This document shows, in pieces, positions 1-9,646 of a stretch of 64,000 nucleotides of DNA. Position numbers and translations under genes: made by a program. This DNA comes from Mesorhizobium sp. B2-7-1. Lineage in GTDB: Bacteria; Pseudomonadota; Alphaproteobacteria; Rhizobiales; Rhizobiaceae. The stretch is from assembly GCF_006440735.1 (NCBI RefSeq), contig NZ_VFUA01000010.1, positions 1-64,000 of the forward strand. Reading direction: 5' to 3'. How positions within the stretch are numbered: position 1 is the stretch's first letter; each line of letters starts with the position of its first letter. The notes below the pieces were generated by a model. The model had not been told where the DNA came from. It saw only the letters and a program-made list of their open reading frames with translations, and made no database searches.

Positions 1-474
1 TTCGGCCTGCCGATCGCCTATCACAACCGCCGCAAGGTCGAAGGCCTGGCTTACGACTATCATGCCACGCTGAAAGGCCTAGCCGAAGCTGTCGACACGC
101 TGATCTGCATTGCCCCGGGCGGCGCTGCCACGGAGAAGGCGATCAATGCCGGGATCCTGTCGGCGCTGGGGCCGAACGGCGTCTTGGTCAACATCGGCCG
201 CGGCTCGACGGTGGACGAGGCAGCTCTTGCCGCGGCCCTCGAGAGCGGCGCCATCGCGGCCGCCGGGCTTGATGTCTTTGCCGACGAGCCGAACGTGCCG
301 CAGGCCCTGCTCGACGCGCCCAACACCTCGCTTCTGCCGCATGTCGGTTCGGCGTCGGACCACACCCGCCGCGCCATGGCCGATCTCTGCGTCGACAATC
401 TCGTCGCCTGGTTCACCGAGCGCCGGCCGCTGACGCCCGTGCCGGAGACCATCAACGTCAAGGCGCGCGGCTAG
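1..474 (+). CDS. D-2-hydroxyacid dehydrogenase, C-terminal part (cut by window start)
   Basis: The reading frame is open from the first base and ends in TAG, giving 157 visible residues of an NAD(P)-dependent D-2-hydroxyacid dehydrogenase (glyoxylate/hydroxypyruvate reductase type). The three family catalytic positions can be seen: Arg in VNIGRGSTVD, Glu in FADEPNVP and His in LLPHVGSAS. The N-terminal substrate domain and probably the glycine-rich NAD loop lie outside the window. Substrate preference within the family cannot be told from this part. Just after the stop is a degenerate relative of the palindromic repeat found at 17443. Confidence 0.9.
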   Translation, partial: FGLPIAYHNRRKVEGLAYDYHATLKGLAEAVDTLICIAPGGAATEKAINAGILSALGPNGVLVNIGRGSTVDEAALAAALESGAIAAAGLDVFADEPNVPQALLDAPNTSLLPHVGSASDHTRRAMADLCVDNLVAWFTERRPLTPVPETINVKARG

Positions 475-621
475 AGCAGTCTCAGGGAAGCGGCTTTCCG
501 CCCAGGATGTCGGATCGCGTCCGACGCCTTCGCCACATTTGTTAATGCTTTCGTATCGCCATTAACGCCCGCTTAACGCTTTGAAATCATTTTCCATACT
601 GGTTGAGCGTGGAGACGCGGC

Positions 622-1011
622 GTGAAGCTCGTTGCCGGGTTGGTTGTGTCGGTTGCGTTGTTCGGGGGCGCGCATGTCCTGTATGACGGCAAGAGCCCAA
701 GCACGGCTGTCGAGACCGCCTCCTCGAGCACCTATCGATTGACGGCCAATGGCGACGAAGCCGCTTGCGCGGTGCAGCGGGGAGCCCCGGTCTCCGACGG
801 CCTGTCGCGGCTCGAAATTGCTCCGGATTGCCGCAAGCTGATGCCAGGCATCGAGCGGGTGAGATTCTGGCGCGAGCAGGCGGACGGCTCGGTCGCGTTC
901 AGCGAGAACGGCGTCGACCCGATCGTCACCTTCGGCATTGCCGATGGCGATGGCTACGAATCCTATGCACCGGCCGCGCCGCTTCTGGCGCTGAACAGCG
1001 ACAGTCAGTAA
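622..1011 (+). CDS. Secreted AprI/Inh-like (protease inhibitor fold) protein
   Basis: This encodes a 129-residue protein with a GTG start. The first ~18 residues are hydrophobic (KLVAGLVVSVALFGGAHV), which looks like a signal peptide or membrane anchor. The mature part has two cysteines about 24 residues apart (EAACAVQ and APDCRKL), a Trp-containing strand (VRFWRE) and a DGSVAF strand. This spacing resembles the small beta-barrel AprI/Inh metalloprotease-inhibitor or Omp19 domain common in rhizobial periplasmic proteins. The assignment is by general pattern only. The gene stands alone between the 2-hydroxyacid dehydrogenase and the outer membrane protein gene. Confidence 0.6.
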   Translation: MKLVAGLVVSVALFGGAHVLYDGKSPSTAVETASSSTYRLTANGDEAACAVQRGAPVSDGLSRLEIAPDCRKLMPGIERVRFWREQADGSVAFSENGVDPIVTFGIADGDGYESYAPAAPLLALNSDSQ

Positions 1012-1127
1012 ACCGTCAAGGCGTGGTCTTTTTGCAACTTCGGATAGGAAAACATCTCTGATGTGCTCGCCTGTCTTTGCAACGCAACCAAAGCCGAATA
1101 AATTTGGCTGAGCTTTGGGGTGCTTAA

Positions 1128-1802
1128 ATGAAGTCCTTGCTTCTTGCTTCAACCATTCTCGCCTTGTTTCCGGCCGGCGCGTTCGCCGCCGACGCGCTCT
1201 CTGCTGCTGCTCCGGCGACTTATGAGTGGAGTGGCTTCTATGCCGGTGCCCAGCTCGGCTACGGTTGGGGAAAAGTCGACAGTCACGATTCTGAGATAGG
1301 CAGTGGCGCTTCCGACTGGGCCGATTCTTGGAACAGCGATGGAGTTCTTGGCGGTATTCATATCGGCTACAACCAGGCTTACGATCAATTCGTCCTTGGT
1401 GCCGAAGCCGACATTGAAGCCTCGGGGATGAGCGGTTCAGTGGATTCGGCATTTGCCGGGAACATCAAGACCAAGATCGACGTGCAGGGTTCGCTGCGGG
1501 CGCGCCTTGGTTATACGATGGGGCCGGCCCTCCTTTACGCCACGGGCGGTCTGGCGGTTGCTCATTTCGACACCAAGTACGATAATGGCGTAACGACTGA
1601 TAGCTCATCCAACACTAAGGCCGGGTGGACGGTGGGCGCAGGTATCGAATATGCGTTCGCGCCGAACTGGACGACGCGCGTCGAGTATCGCTACAGCGAC
1701 TTCGGCAAATTCACCGACAATCCGGCGACCGATAGCGGCTACCTATACCCGACGCATGTGACTACAAACGCCGTGCGCGTCGGCTTCAGCTACAAGTTCT
1801 GA
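1128..1802 (+). CDS. Outer membrane beta-barrel protein, Omp25/Omp31 family
   Basis: This is a 224-residue protein with a clear signal peptide ending AGAFA-AD near residue 20. The mature protein opens with WSGFYAGAQLGYGWG, the typical first strand of the Omp25/31 (RopB-like) eight-stranded barrel, and ends in VRVGFSYKF with the C-terminal Phe needed for BAM-dependent insertion. Alternating hydrophobic residues and the late WTVGAGIEYAFAPNWTTRVEYRY-type strands fit the family. The length is normal. The probable role is as a structural or porin-like outer membrane protein. The gene is monocistronic and runs convergently toward the C26 hydrolase gene. Confidence 0.9.
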   Translation: MKSLLLASTILALFPAGAFAADALSAAAPATYEWSGFYAGAQLGYGWGKVDSHDSEIGSGASDWADSWNSDGVLGGIHIGYNQAYDQFVLGAEADIEASGMSGSVDSAFAGNIKTKIDVQGSLRARLGYTMGPALLYATGGLAVAHFDTKYDNGVTTDSSSNTKAGWTVGAGIEYAFAPNWTTRVEYRYSDFGKFTDNPATDSGYLYPTHVTTNAVRVGFSYKF

Positions 1803-1841
1803 TCTGAGTGGCGAAAGGCGGCGCTTGAAGCGCCGCTATTT

Positions 1842-2633
1842 CTATTCCGCCGCTGCGCGGGCGCCGGCCTTCGCCGCCGCGTGCAGGCGCACGGCATCGC
1901 CGAAAGCCCTGAAGATCTTGGCGGAATTGCTGTCCGACTTCACCCAGTATTCGGGGTGCCATTGCACGCCGACCGCGAAGGCGCGGGCGTCCTTGACGGA
2001 GACCGCCTCGACCGTGCCGTCGGTGGCCAGAGCCTCGACCTGAAGCTTGGAGCCCAGCCGGTCGATTGCCTGGCGATGCAGCGAATTCACCTTCATCTCG
2101 CCGGCGCCGAACACGCCGGCGAGGCAGCTTCCGGGCTTGATCGAAATCGTCTGGTGGATGCCGAAGCGCTCGTCCTGATTGTCGCTCACCGGCGCGCGGT
2201 GGTCGAGCGAGCCCTCGCGCTCCTGGATTTCGGTGCCCAGCGTGCCGCCGAGCGCAACGTTCAGTTCCTGGATGCCGCGGCAGATGGCAAGCAGCGGCAC
2301 GCCGCGCTCGATCGCCTTGCGGATCAGTGGCAGCGTGGTGGCATCGCGTGCCGGATCGTAAGGGCCGTTGGCCTCGCTCGGATCGCCGCCATAGAGCGAA
2401 GGATGTACATTGGACTTCGACCCGGTGACCATCACGCCATCGACCGACGACAGCAATTCGTCGAGGTCGAGCCGGTCGCCGAAGGACGGCACCAGCAGCG
2501 GGAACACGCCGGCGCCGGCGACCGCGGCTTCCAGATATTGCTGGGGTGCTGCGTGCCAGGTGTAGTTGTCGAACTGGCGGACGTCGGACGAGACTGCGAC
2601 GAGCGGCTGCTGCATTTTGGGTTTGGTTTCCAT
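1842..2633 (-). CDS. Gamma-glutamyl-gamma-aminobutyrate hydrolase family (peptidase C26)
   Basis: This encodes a 263-residue class I glutamine-amidotransferase-fold hydrolase. The nucleophile elbow is LLAICRGIQELN with Cys118, and the His-Glu part of the triad is VGVQWHPEYW (His226, Glu228). The family cleaves gamma-glutamyl amides such as gamma-glutamyl-GABA from putrescine breakdown (PuuD-like). No other putrescine genes are nearby, so the substrate is open. The gene is divergent from the TRAP receptor gene, with about 250 bp between the two starts, where both promoters must lie. Confidence 0.9.
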   Translation of the reverse strand: METKPKMQQPLVAVSSDVRQFDNYTWHAAPQQYLEAAVAGAGVFPLLVPSFGDRLDLDELLSSVDGVMVTGSKSNVHPSLYGGDPSEANGPYDPARDATTLPLIRKAIERGVPLLAICRGIQELNVALGGTLGTEIQEREGSLDHRAPVSDNQDERFGIHQTISIKPGSCLAGVFGAGEMKVNSLHRQAIDRLGSKLQVEALATDGTVEAVSVKDARAFAVGVQWHPEYWVKSDSNSAKIFRAFGDAVRLHAAAKAGARAAAE

Positions 2634-2665
2634 CAGGCCAAGGAACTGTTCTGCCTATAAAATAA

Positions 2666-3991
<1,326 letters not shown>

Positions 3992-4013
3992 GCCGTCCAT
4001 CACAAGTTCGTTC

Positions 4014-4048
4014 AAGGACCTCGGTCTGCGTCCGAGGTCCTTTTTCTT
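4014..4048 (+). terminator. Rho-independent terminator after takP
   Basis: An 11-bp perfect stem (4014-4024 with 4032-4042) encloses a 7-base loop and runs into a T-rich tail. It lies 23 bases after the takP stop codon. Confidence 0.9.
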
Positions 4049-4082
4049 ATCTGTCCTACGACCCCGGCCGGCATGGGACGCT

Positions 4083-4337
4083 ATGGCGATAAGCTGCTAC
4101 ATCAAGATCATTGGCGACGACCCCAGGGTGGGAGCTGGCGTGCTGCCTGTGTTCACCTTTGGTGAAGTGCCGAGGGCGGGTGAATTTATTGGTTTTTCAC
4201 GCGACGGCAAGCGCGACGACCGGGGCGTATTGAGTCAGGATTTGTACCGCGTGAAGCGCGTGATCCATACTGCTGCCACCGAGCTCAACCCCGCGATGAT
4301 CATTCTCGACGTTGTCTTGGAGCAGCCTGTCGACTAG
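4083..4337 (+). CDS. Small hypothetical protein
   Basis: This is an 84-residue open frame between the takP terminator and the alcohol dehydrogenase gene, with which it is convergent. The sequence (MAISCYIKIIGDD at the start, many Val/Ile strands, no signal peptide or membrane segment) looks like a small beta-rich soluble protein. I do not recognise a family. The Shine-Dalgarno is weak (GGGACG). The composition looks like genuine coding sequence, but confidence is moderate because the frame is short. Confidence 0.5.
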   Translation: MAISCYIKIIGDDPRVGAGVLPVFTFGEVPRAGEFIGFSRDGKRDDRGVLSQDLYRVKRVIHTAATELNPAMIILDVVLEQPVD

Positions 4338-4360
4338 TGCATCATCGATGCCATCCGCGC

Positions 4361-5389
4361 CTAGCCTCTGCCCGGCACCACCAGCACCTTGACCTCGCCC
4401 GGCGCTGGCGGGTTGGCGATCACGCCCGGTGCTTCTTCCAGGCTGACCTGTTTCGAAATCAGCTTGTCGATCACGATCGCGCCGGAGGCGATCAACTGCG
4501 CCGCCCTTCCATGCGTGTACGGGTTGAGGAAGGAACCGAGCACCTTCAACTCCCGGAACAATAGATCGAACGGCTCGATCTCCACCTTCATGCCTTGCGG
4601 CACCACGCCGACGATGACGATCGTGCCGCCTGCCTTTGCCACCCGCAGCGACTGCTCGACCGTGTCGCGCACGCCGGCGCATTCCAGCACCACGTCGACG
4701 CCGCCGGGCACCAGGCCGTTTGGCCCGGCGATGGCCGCGATTGGGTCGCCGGCGCTCGGGTTGATCGTCGCGGTCGCGCCGAGCTCCTCGGCAAGCGCGC
4801 GGCGCGAGGCCTGCCGGGTCGACAGGATGATGGCCGCCGCGCCCGCGAGCTTCGCCAGTTGCACCACGAGCAGGCCGATGACGCCGCCGCCGAGCACCAC
4901 GACCGACGCGCCCGGCCGGATCGCGGCAAGGTCGACGCCGTGCAGGCAGCAGGCGAGCGGCTCGCAGAAGGCGCCATGCGCCGGCTTGAGCTCCGCCGGC
5001 AGCCGAAAGGCCTGCTTGTGCGGCATCAGCACATAGTCGGCGAAGCCGCCGTCGCGGTGGATGCCGATGGCCCTGAGATTGCTGCACAGATTGACGCGGC
5101 CGGCATGGCAGTGGGCGCAGCGCCCGCAGGCGATGTTGGGATCGCCGGTGACGCGGTCACCAACGGCAATGCCGGACACCGCTTCGCCCACGGCCTCCAC
5201 GATGCCGGAGAATTCATGGCCGAGCGTCACCGGCGGCGTGCAGGGAAACTCGCCATGGAAAAGGTGCCGGTCGGTGCCGCAGACGCCGCAGGCCTCGATC
5301 TTGACCAGAACATCCTCAGGCCCGGGAACGGGTTTGGGGACCTCGCGCAACCCAATGTTGCCCACCGCTTCCAGTCGCACGGCTCTCAT
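4361..5389 (-). CDS. Zinc-dependent medium-chain alcohol/polyol dehydrogenase
   Basis: This is a 342-residue MDR-family dehydrogenase. The catalytic zinc site is seen as CGVCGTD (Cys37) and GHEF (His58-Glu59). The structural zinc site is Cys88, Cys91, Cys94 and Cys102. The Rossmann loop is VVVLGGGVIG. The start at 5389 is set by the conserved N-terminus MRAVRLEAVGNIGLREVP. Only 10 bases separate it from the stop of the upstream TRAP large-subunit gene, so it is probably the last gene of a dctQ-dctM-adh operon. It is most like sorbitol/threonine-type dehydrogenases. The substrate is not determined, but it may oxidise the compound the TRAP system imports or a related alcohol. Confidence 0.92.
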   Translation of the reverse strand: MRAVRLEAVGNIGLREVPKPVPGPEDVLVKIEACGVCGTDRHLFHGEFPCTPPVTLGHEFSGIVEAVGEAVSGIAVGDRVTGDPNIACGRCAHCHAGRVNLCSNLRAIGIHRDGGFADYVLMPHKQAFRLPAELKPAHGAFCEPLACCLHGVDLAAIRPGASVVVLGGGVIGLLVVQLAKLAGAAAIILSTRQASRRALAEELGATATINPSAGDPIAAIAGPNGLVPGGVDVVLECAGVRDTVEQSLRVAKAGGTIVIVGVVPQGMKVEIEPFDLLFRELKVLGSFLNPYTHGRAAQLIASGAIVIDKLISKQVSLEEAPGVIANPPAPGEVKVLVVPGRG

Positions 5390-5399
5390 GGCGTTGACC

Positions 5400-7187
5400 T
5401 CAGTTGAATTTGGGCGGCTGCGAGAGATCAGGCGCGGGGGCCGGCTTGGCCGGCGCATCGCCGAAGCTCGGTGGCTGCGACAGGTCTGGCGTGCCGGGCG
5501 CCGCCGGCGCGCCGTCATTGGCCGGGGCCGCGCCATTGTCCGCCGGCGGCGTGCCGAGCGGCGACAGCGAAGGCATGTCCGGCAGCTTGATGTCGATGGT
5601 GCTGGGCTCCACCGCCGGACCCTTGTAGCGCATGACCATCTGCGGGAAGGCGATGGTGAGTCCGATCATGATCACCTGGATCAGGACGAACGGCACGGCG
5701 CCCCAATAGATCTGGCCCGTGCTGACCGGCGCGATCTGCTTGCCGGTGATCCTGTCGAGGTAAGGCACGCGGGCCGCGACCGAACGCAGGTAGAACAGCG
5801 CGAAGCCGAAGGGCGGATGCATGAAGCTCGTCTGCATGTTGACGCCGAGCAGCACGCCGAACCAGATCAGGTCGATGCCGAGCTTGTCCGCGGCCGGCGC
5901 CAAGAGCGGCACGATGATGAAGGCGAGCTCGAAGAAATCGAGGAAGAAGGCGAGCACGAAGACCAGGATGTTGACGCCGATCAGGAAGCCGGTCTCGCCG
6001 CCGGGCAGCGAGATCAGCAGGTGCTCGACCCAGATATGGCCGTTGACGCCGTAGAAGGTGAGCGAAAAGACGCGCGCACCGATCAGGATGAACAGCACGA
6101 AGGAGGAAAGCCTGGTCGTCGAGGCCAGCGCCTGGTTGACGACGTCCCTCGTCAGGCGGCCTTTCATCGCAGCCATGATGAGCGCGCCGACGGCGCCCAT
6201 GGCGCCGCCTTCGGTCGGCGTGGCGATGCCGAGAAAGATCGTGCCCAGCACCAGGAAGATCAGCGCCAGCGGCGGGATCAGCACGATCACCACCTGCTGC
6301 GCCAGCTTCGACATCATGTTGATGCGCAGGCGCTGGTCGAGGACGGCGACCACATAGATGACGATGACGCCGACGGCGAAGCCGAGGATGTCGGCATTGT
6401 CGCCCTGCGTCGGCGCAAGATAGCGATAGGCGCCGTAGGCGATGGCGCCGGTGACCAGCAGCGCCACGATCAGCGACATCACGCCATGGCCGAGTGTACG
6501 CGCCTCGGGCGGCAGCGCCGGCATCGAGTTCGGCCGGACGATCGACATGATCAGGATGTAGAGCATGTAGAGGCCGGTCAGCACGAGACCGGGGATCAAG
6601 GCGCCGGCATACATGTCGCCGACCGAACGTCCGAGCTGGTCGGCAAGCACGATCAGCACCAGCGACGGCGGAATGATCTGGGCGAGCGTGCCGGAGGCGG
6701 CAATGACGCCGGAGGCAACCCTGCGGTCATAGCCGTAGCGCAGCATGATCGGCAGCGAGATCAGGCCCATGGCGATGACTGAGGCCGCGACCACGCCGGT
6801 CGTTGCGGCAAGCAGCGCGCCGACGAAGATCACCGCATAGGCAAGGCCGCCGCGGATCGGCCCGAACAGCTGCCCGATCGTGTCGAGCAGGTCCTCGGCC
6901 ATGCCGGAGCGTTCGAGCACGATGCCCATGAAGGTGAAGAAGGGTATCGCCAGGAGCGTGTCGTTGGACATCACCCTGGTGCCGTAGAAATTGTCCGGCA
7001 GCGCGTGCAGCAGCGGCCACGCAAGGTTGATCGACCCCCCGGAATAAGGCGACAGCACCACGCCGATGAAGAAGAACAGCAGGCCGTTGGCAGCGAGCGA
7101 GAAGGCGACGGGATAGCCGATCAACAGGAAGACGATCAGCGAGGCGAACATGATCGGCGCCATGTTCTGCGCGATGAATTCGATCAC
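5400..7187 (-). CDS. TRAP transporter large permease subunit (DctM/TakM type)
   Basis: This is a 595-residue membrane protein with about a dozen hydrophobic segments, the DctM-type subunit that carries the sodium-driven transport path. It starts with GTG overlapping the stop of the small subunit gene by 4 bases (GTGA), a sign of translational coupling. It is longer than the usual ~430 residues: an extra hydrophobic stretch is present in the middle, and the last ~55 residues form a soluble Pro/Ala-rich tail (repeats of LSQPP and PAAPG type). The tail's role is unknown. The most likely partner receptor is the TakP-like protein at 2882-3991. Confidence 0.92.
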   Translation of the reverse strand: MIEFIAQNMAPIMFASLIVFLLIGYPVAFSLAANGLLFFFIGVVLSPYSGGSINLAWPLLHALPDNFYGTRVMSNDTLLAIPFFTFMGIVLERSGMAEDLLDTIGQLFGPIRGGLAYAVIFVGALLAATTGVVAASVIAMGLISLPIMLRYGYDRRVASGVIAASGTLAQIIPPSLVLIVLADQLGRSVGDMYAGALIPGLVLTGLYMLYILIMSIVRPNSMPALPPEARTLGHGVMSLIVALLVTGAIAYGAYRYLAPTQGDNADILGFAVGVIVIYVVAVLDQRLRINMMSKLAQQVVIVLIPPLALIFLVLGTIFLGIATPTEGGAMGAVGALIMAAMKGRLTRDVVNQALASTTRLSSFVLFILIGARVFSLTFYGVNGHIWVEHLLISLPGGETGFLIGVNILVFVLAFFLDFFELAFIIVPLLAPAADKLGIDLIWFGVLLGVNMQTSFMHPPFGFALFYLRSVAARVPYLDRITGKQIAPVSTGQIYWGAVPFVLIQVIMIGLTIAFPQMVMRYKGPAVEPSTIDIKLPDMPSLSPLGTPPADNGAAPANDGAPAAPGTPDLSQPPSFGDAPAKPAPAPDLSQPPKFN

Positions 7188-7789
7188 GGGCGCACCTCGC
7201 CCGCGATCGACTTGGCCTCTTCGGCCAGCGCCTCGGCCTCGAGCTTGGCCTGGTCATGCGCCGAGACGAAGGGATTGGGGTCCTCCATGTCGCCACGTAT
7301 GATGGCGATCTTCTTGATGATCTCGGAAACCCCTTGCAGCGCGAGCAGCAAGAAACCGACGAGCAGGATGGCCTTGGCCGGCCACACGATCAGCCCGCCG
7401 GCATTGGTCGACATCTCGCCGCTGCGGACGGAGAGCGACACATAGGGCACGAAATAGATCACCATCAGCACCACGAAGGGCATCAGGAAGAACAGGTGGC
7501 CGAGCAGGTCGATCCAGTGCTGCACGCGCCGCGAGAACATGCCGTAGACGATGTCGATGCGGATATGGTCGTTCTGCTTCAGCGTGTAGGCGGCGGCGAG
7601 CATGAAGGCGGCGCCGAACAGATACCACTGCAGCTCGAGCCACGCGTTGGAGGAGGTGTCGAACACCTTGCGGATGACGGCATTGCCGGCGCTCACCAGG
7701 ATCGCGAGCAGGATCAGCCAGGACACCCAGCGGCCGATGAACTCGTTGATGCGGTCGATCGTCCTGGATAGAGCGAGCAGCCCTGCCAT
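7184..7789 (-). CDS. TRAP transporter small permease subunit (DctQ/TakQ type)
   Basis: This is a 201-residue protein with four hydrophobic segments (about residues 18-40, 50-68, 95-118 and 135-155) and the family-typical NAVIRKVFDTSSNAWLELQWYLF region. In TRAP systems this subunit bridges receptor and large permease. An AGGAGG-like site (complement of CCTCC) lies just upstream of the ATG. It heads the Q-M-alcohol dehydrogenase operon. The C-terminal ~30 residues are charged and cytoplasmic. Confidence 0.92.
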   Translation of the reverse strand: MAGLLALSRTIDRINEFIGRWVSWLILLAILVSAGNAVIRKVFDTSSNAWLELQWYLFGAAFMLAAAYTLKQNDHIRIDIVYGMFSRRVQHWIDLLGHLFFLMPFVVLMVIYFVPYVSLSVRSGEMSTNAGGLIVWPAKAILLVGFLLLALQGVSEIIKKIAIIRGDMEDPNPFVSAHDQAKLEAEALAEEAKSIAGEVRP

Positions 7790-7804
7790 GCATATCCTCC
7801 CTCG

Positions 7805-7850
7805 CGCATCGACCCGAAAACCATGTTCGATTTTCGGAAAGCACGATGCG
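7805..7850. repeat. Intergenic palindrome, CGCATCG...CGATGCG type
   Basis: The outer arms CGCATCG (7805-7811) and CGATGCG (7844-7850) pair perfectly, and inner arms CCGAAAA and TTTTCGG pair around the centre. It lies upstream of the dctQ-like gene. I recall similar short palindromes scattered through Mesorhizobium genomes, but no other copy was noticed in this window. Confidence 0.6.
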
Positions 7851-8034
7851 TAGACTCAAAAGTGCCAGGCGGCGCGCCCGATTCCCCCTCCGGTGTCGCG
7901 TCGCTTGGCCCAACGATATGCAGTGCGTGGTCCGGCAGGTCAACATGACAAAGCCGCGGCAAACGGATCGGCAAGCCGCGCAGGGCCGGAATGCCGCCGC
8001 ATGACGGTACGTCATGCAACGAAAGTCTGGGAGC

Positions 8035-8940
8035 TTAGGCGATCTTGGCCTGGTCGCGCCCGGCGCCGATCAGCACCAGCATGGCGACGAGGAAGAGATA
8101 GATCCAGGCGTCGCGCCATTCGAGCGGGAAATAGCCGGCCCAGAGCGATTCCGCCATGCCGAAGGCCGCGGCGCCAAGCGCCGCCTTGAGCGGCGACAGA
8201 TAGCCGCCGACCGCCGTCACGAACAGGATCTTGAGGCCGTAGATCAGCCCGGTGCCGAAGGAGACATTGCCGTAATAGAGGCCGGCAAGCACGCCGGCCA
8301 AGGCGGCGCAGAAGCCGCCGAACAGCACGGCGCGGCGGAACACGGCGGTGACGTCGATGCCGCACATCGCCGCCGCCTTCGGGTCGTCGGAGACGGCGCG
8401 CCAGGCGCGGCCGAAGCGCGAATGCGAAAACAGCCAGGCCGCCAGCGCCACCACCGCGATGACACAAGCGCAGTCGAGCAGCTGGATGACGGTGAGCGTG
8501 ACCTTGAAGCCGTCACCCTCAGCGAAGATGACCGGGGTGGCGAGCATTGGCGGCAGCCAGAGATCATGCGTGTCGGCGGCAATGCGGCTCGCCTCCGACA
8601 GGAAGAGCAGGATGCCGAGCGTCGTCACCACGATGGCGTTGGGCGAGCGGTCGGCGAGCCTCTCGAAAACGCTGCGCGACAGCACGTGGCTGATCAGCGC
8701 CGCGTAGAGAATGGCCGCGACCACGCCGAGGGCCACCGCGGCGGCGAGCGTCAGCCACAGCGCCTGGTAGCCGAAGGCGGCGGTCAGGATCATCGTCTGG
8801 CCGCAGAAGGCGAACAGCGCGCCGTAAGCCAGGTTCGTGCGGTGCAGGATGCCGTTGGTCAGCACATAGCCGAAGGCGAGCAGCGCATAGAGCGCGCCCG
8901 AATGCAGCCCGTTCAGCACCTGCTGGAAGAAATAGAGCAT
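8035..8940 (-). CDS. Branched-chain amino acid-type ABC transporter permease (LivH family), orphan
   Basis: This is a 301-residue integral membrane protein with 7-8 hydrophobic segments. The start FFQQVLNGLHSGALYALLAFGYVLTNGILHRTNLA and the loop GRAWRAVSDDPKAAAMCGID are the LivH pattern, including the EAA-like loop that contacts the ATPase. No LivM, LivG, LivF or LivK gene is adjacent, so it must work with components encoded elsewhere or be a remnant. It is divergent from the CGNR regulator gene, which could control it through the inverted repeat at 8996-9031. Confidence 0.88.
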   Translation of the reverse strand: MLYFFQQVLNGLHSGALYALLAFGYVLTNGILHRTNLAYGALFAFCGQTMILTAAFGYQALWLTLAAAVALGVVAAILYAALISHVLSRSVFERLADRSPNAIVVTTLGILLFLSEASRIAADTHDLWLPPMLATPVIFAEGDGFKVTLTVIQLLDCACVIAVVALAAWLFSHSRFGRAWRAVSDDPKAAAMCGIDVTAVFRRAVLFGGFCAALAGVLAGLYYGNVSFGTGLIYGLKILFVTAVGGYLSPLKAALGAAAFGMAESLWAGYFPLEWRDAWIYLFLVAMLVLIGAGRDQAKIA

Positions 8941-8995
8941 GCGGCATCCCTAGGCCGTCGCGTCCCCTTGGCCGCACTCGAAGCGTTACACTCGG

Positions 8996-9031
8996 AATCT
9001 AACTTGTCAAATACGTTTTATCGGTTAGATT
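8996..9031. promoter_or_regulatory. Inverted repeat in divergent promoter (candidate CGNR operator)
   Basis: Perfect 8-bp arms AATCTAAC (8996-9003) and GTTAGATT (9024-9031) lie in the 97-bp gap between the divergent livH-like and CGNR genes. A possible -35 (TTGTCA, 9004) and -10 (TAGATT, 9026) fall within it, placing the transcript start near the CGNR ATG at 9038, so that mRNA may be leaderless. Operator function is inferred. Confidence 0.5.
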
Positions 9032-9037
9032 TCTCTC

Positions 9038-9646
9038 ATGACGGTATCCTGGACCCCGCACCGCTTCACCGGCGGCATCCTTGCGCTCGACACGGCGAAC
9101 ACCGTCGTGCTGCGCAACGATCCGCAAAAGTCCTTCGACCGTTTCGACGATCCGGCCGAGATCGCCCGCTTCGCCGAGGCGGCGAGCGGCTTTCGCGCCA
9201 CCGAGCTCGGTGGCCGGCGGCTGAGGGCGCCGGAGCCGGGCGAGATAAAACCAACCGTCGTCTCTATTCGCGAGGCGACCGATCGCCTGTTTCGCCATGC
9301 CGTATCGAACGGCGCGGTCGCGACCAGCCACCTGCCGGGCTTCCTTACGGCCTGCGCTGACGGGTTGGCGGGCAGCGCGATCGAGATCGGGACGCCGGGC
9401 CAGCCTTTCGGCGATCCACGGACACCGATTGCCTTCGAAGCGGCCTTGGCCGTTTCGGCGCTGTCGCTGCTGCGCGACGAGACGATGGCGAGGCTGAGGA
9501 TCTGTCCCAACTGCAGCTGGCTGTTCGTCGACCGCAGCCGCAACGCCAGCCGCTTGTGGTGCGATATGGCCGTCTGCGGCAATCGCCAGAAGGCAAACCG
9601 CTATTACCGCCGCCGTACAGCGGCGAGGGAGGTCAGCAATGCTTAG
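9038..9646 (+). CDS. CGNR zinc-finger / ABATE-domain protein, probable transcription regulator
   Basis: This is a 202-residue protein. The N-terminal ~130 residues fit the stress-induced ABATE domain (opening with FTGGILALDTANTVV). The C-terminus carries the CGNR finger: Cys156 and Cys159 in ICPNCSWLF, then Cys175 and Cys180 in WCDMAVCGNRQKANRYY. The finger is thought to bind DNA in this family. There is no Shine-Dalgarno before the ATG, which fits a leaderless transcript. The next gene overlaps its end by 8 bases, so the two are likely co-transcribed. Confidence 0.9.
   Translation: MTVSWTPHRFTGGILALDTANTVVLRNDPQKSFDRFDDPAEIARFAEAASGFRATELGGRRLRAPEPGEIKPTVVSIREATDRLFRHAVSNGAVATSHLPGFLTACADGLAGSAIEIGTPGQPFGDPRTPIAFEAALAVSALSLLRDETMARLRICPNCSWLFVDRSRNASRLWCDMAVCGNRQKANRYYRRRTAAREVSNA

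Noticed and set aside
5061..6782. Long open frame opposite the TRAP large permease gene
   Set aside because: It is low-complexity Arg/His/Asp-rich sequence typical of the antisense strand of a GC-rich membrane gene; the minus strand encodes a clear DctM protein.
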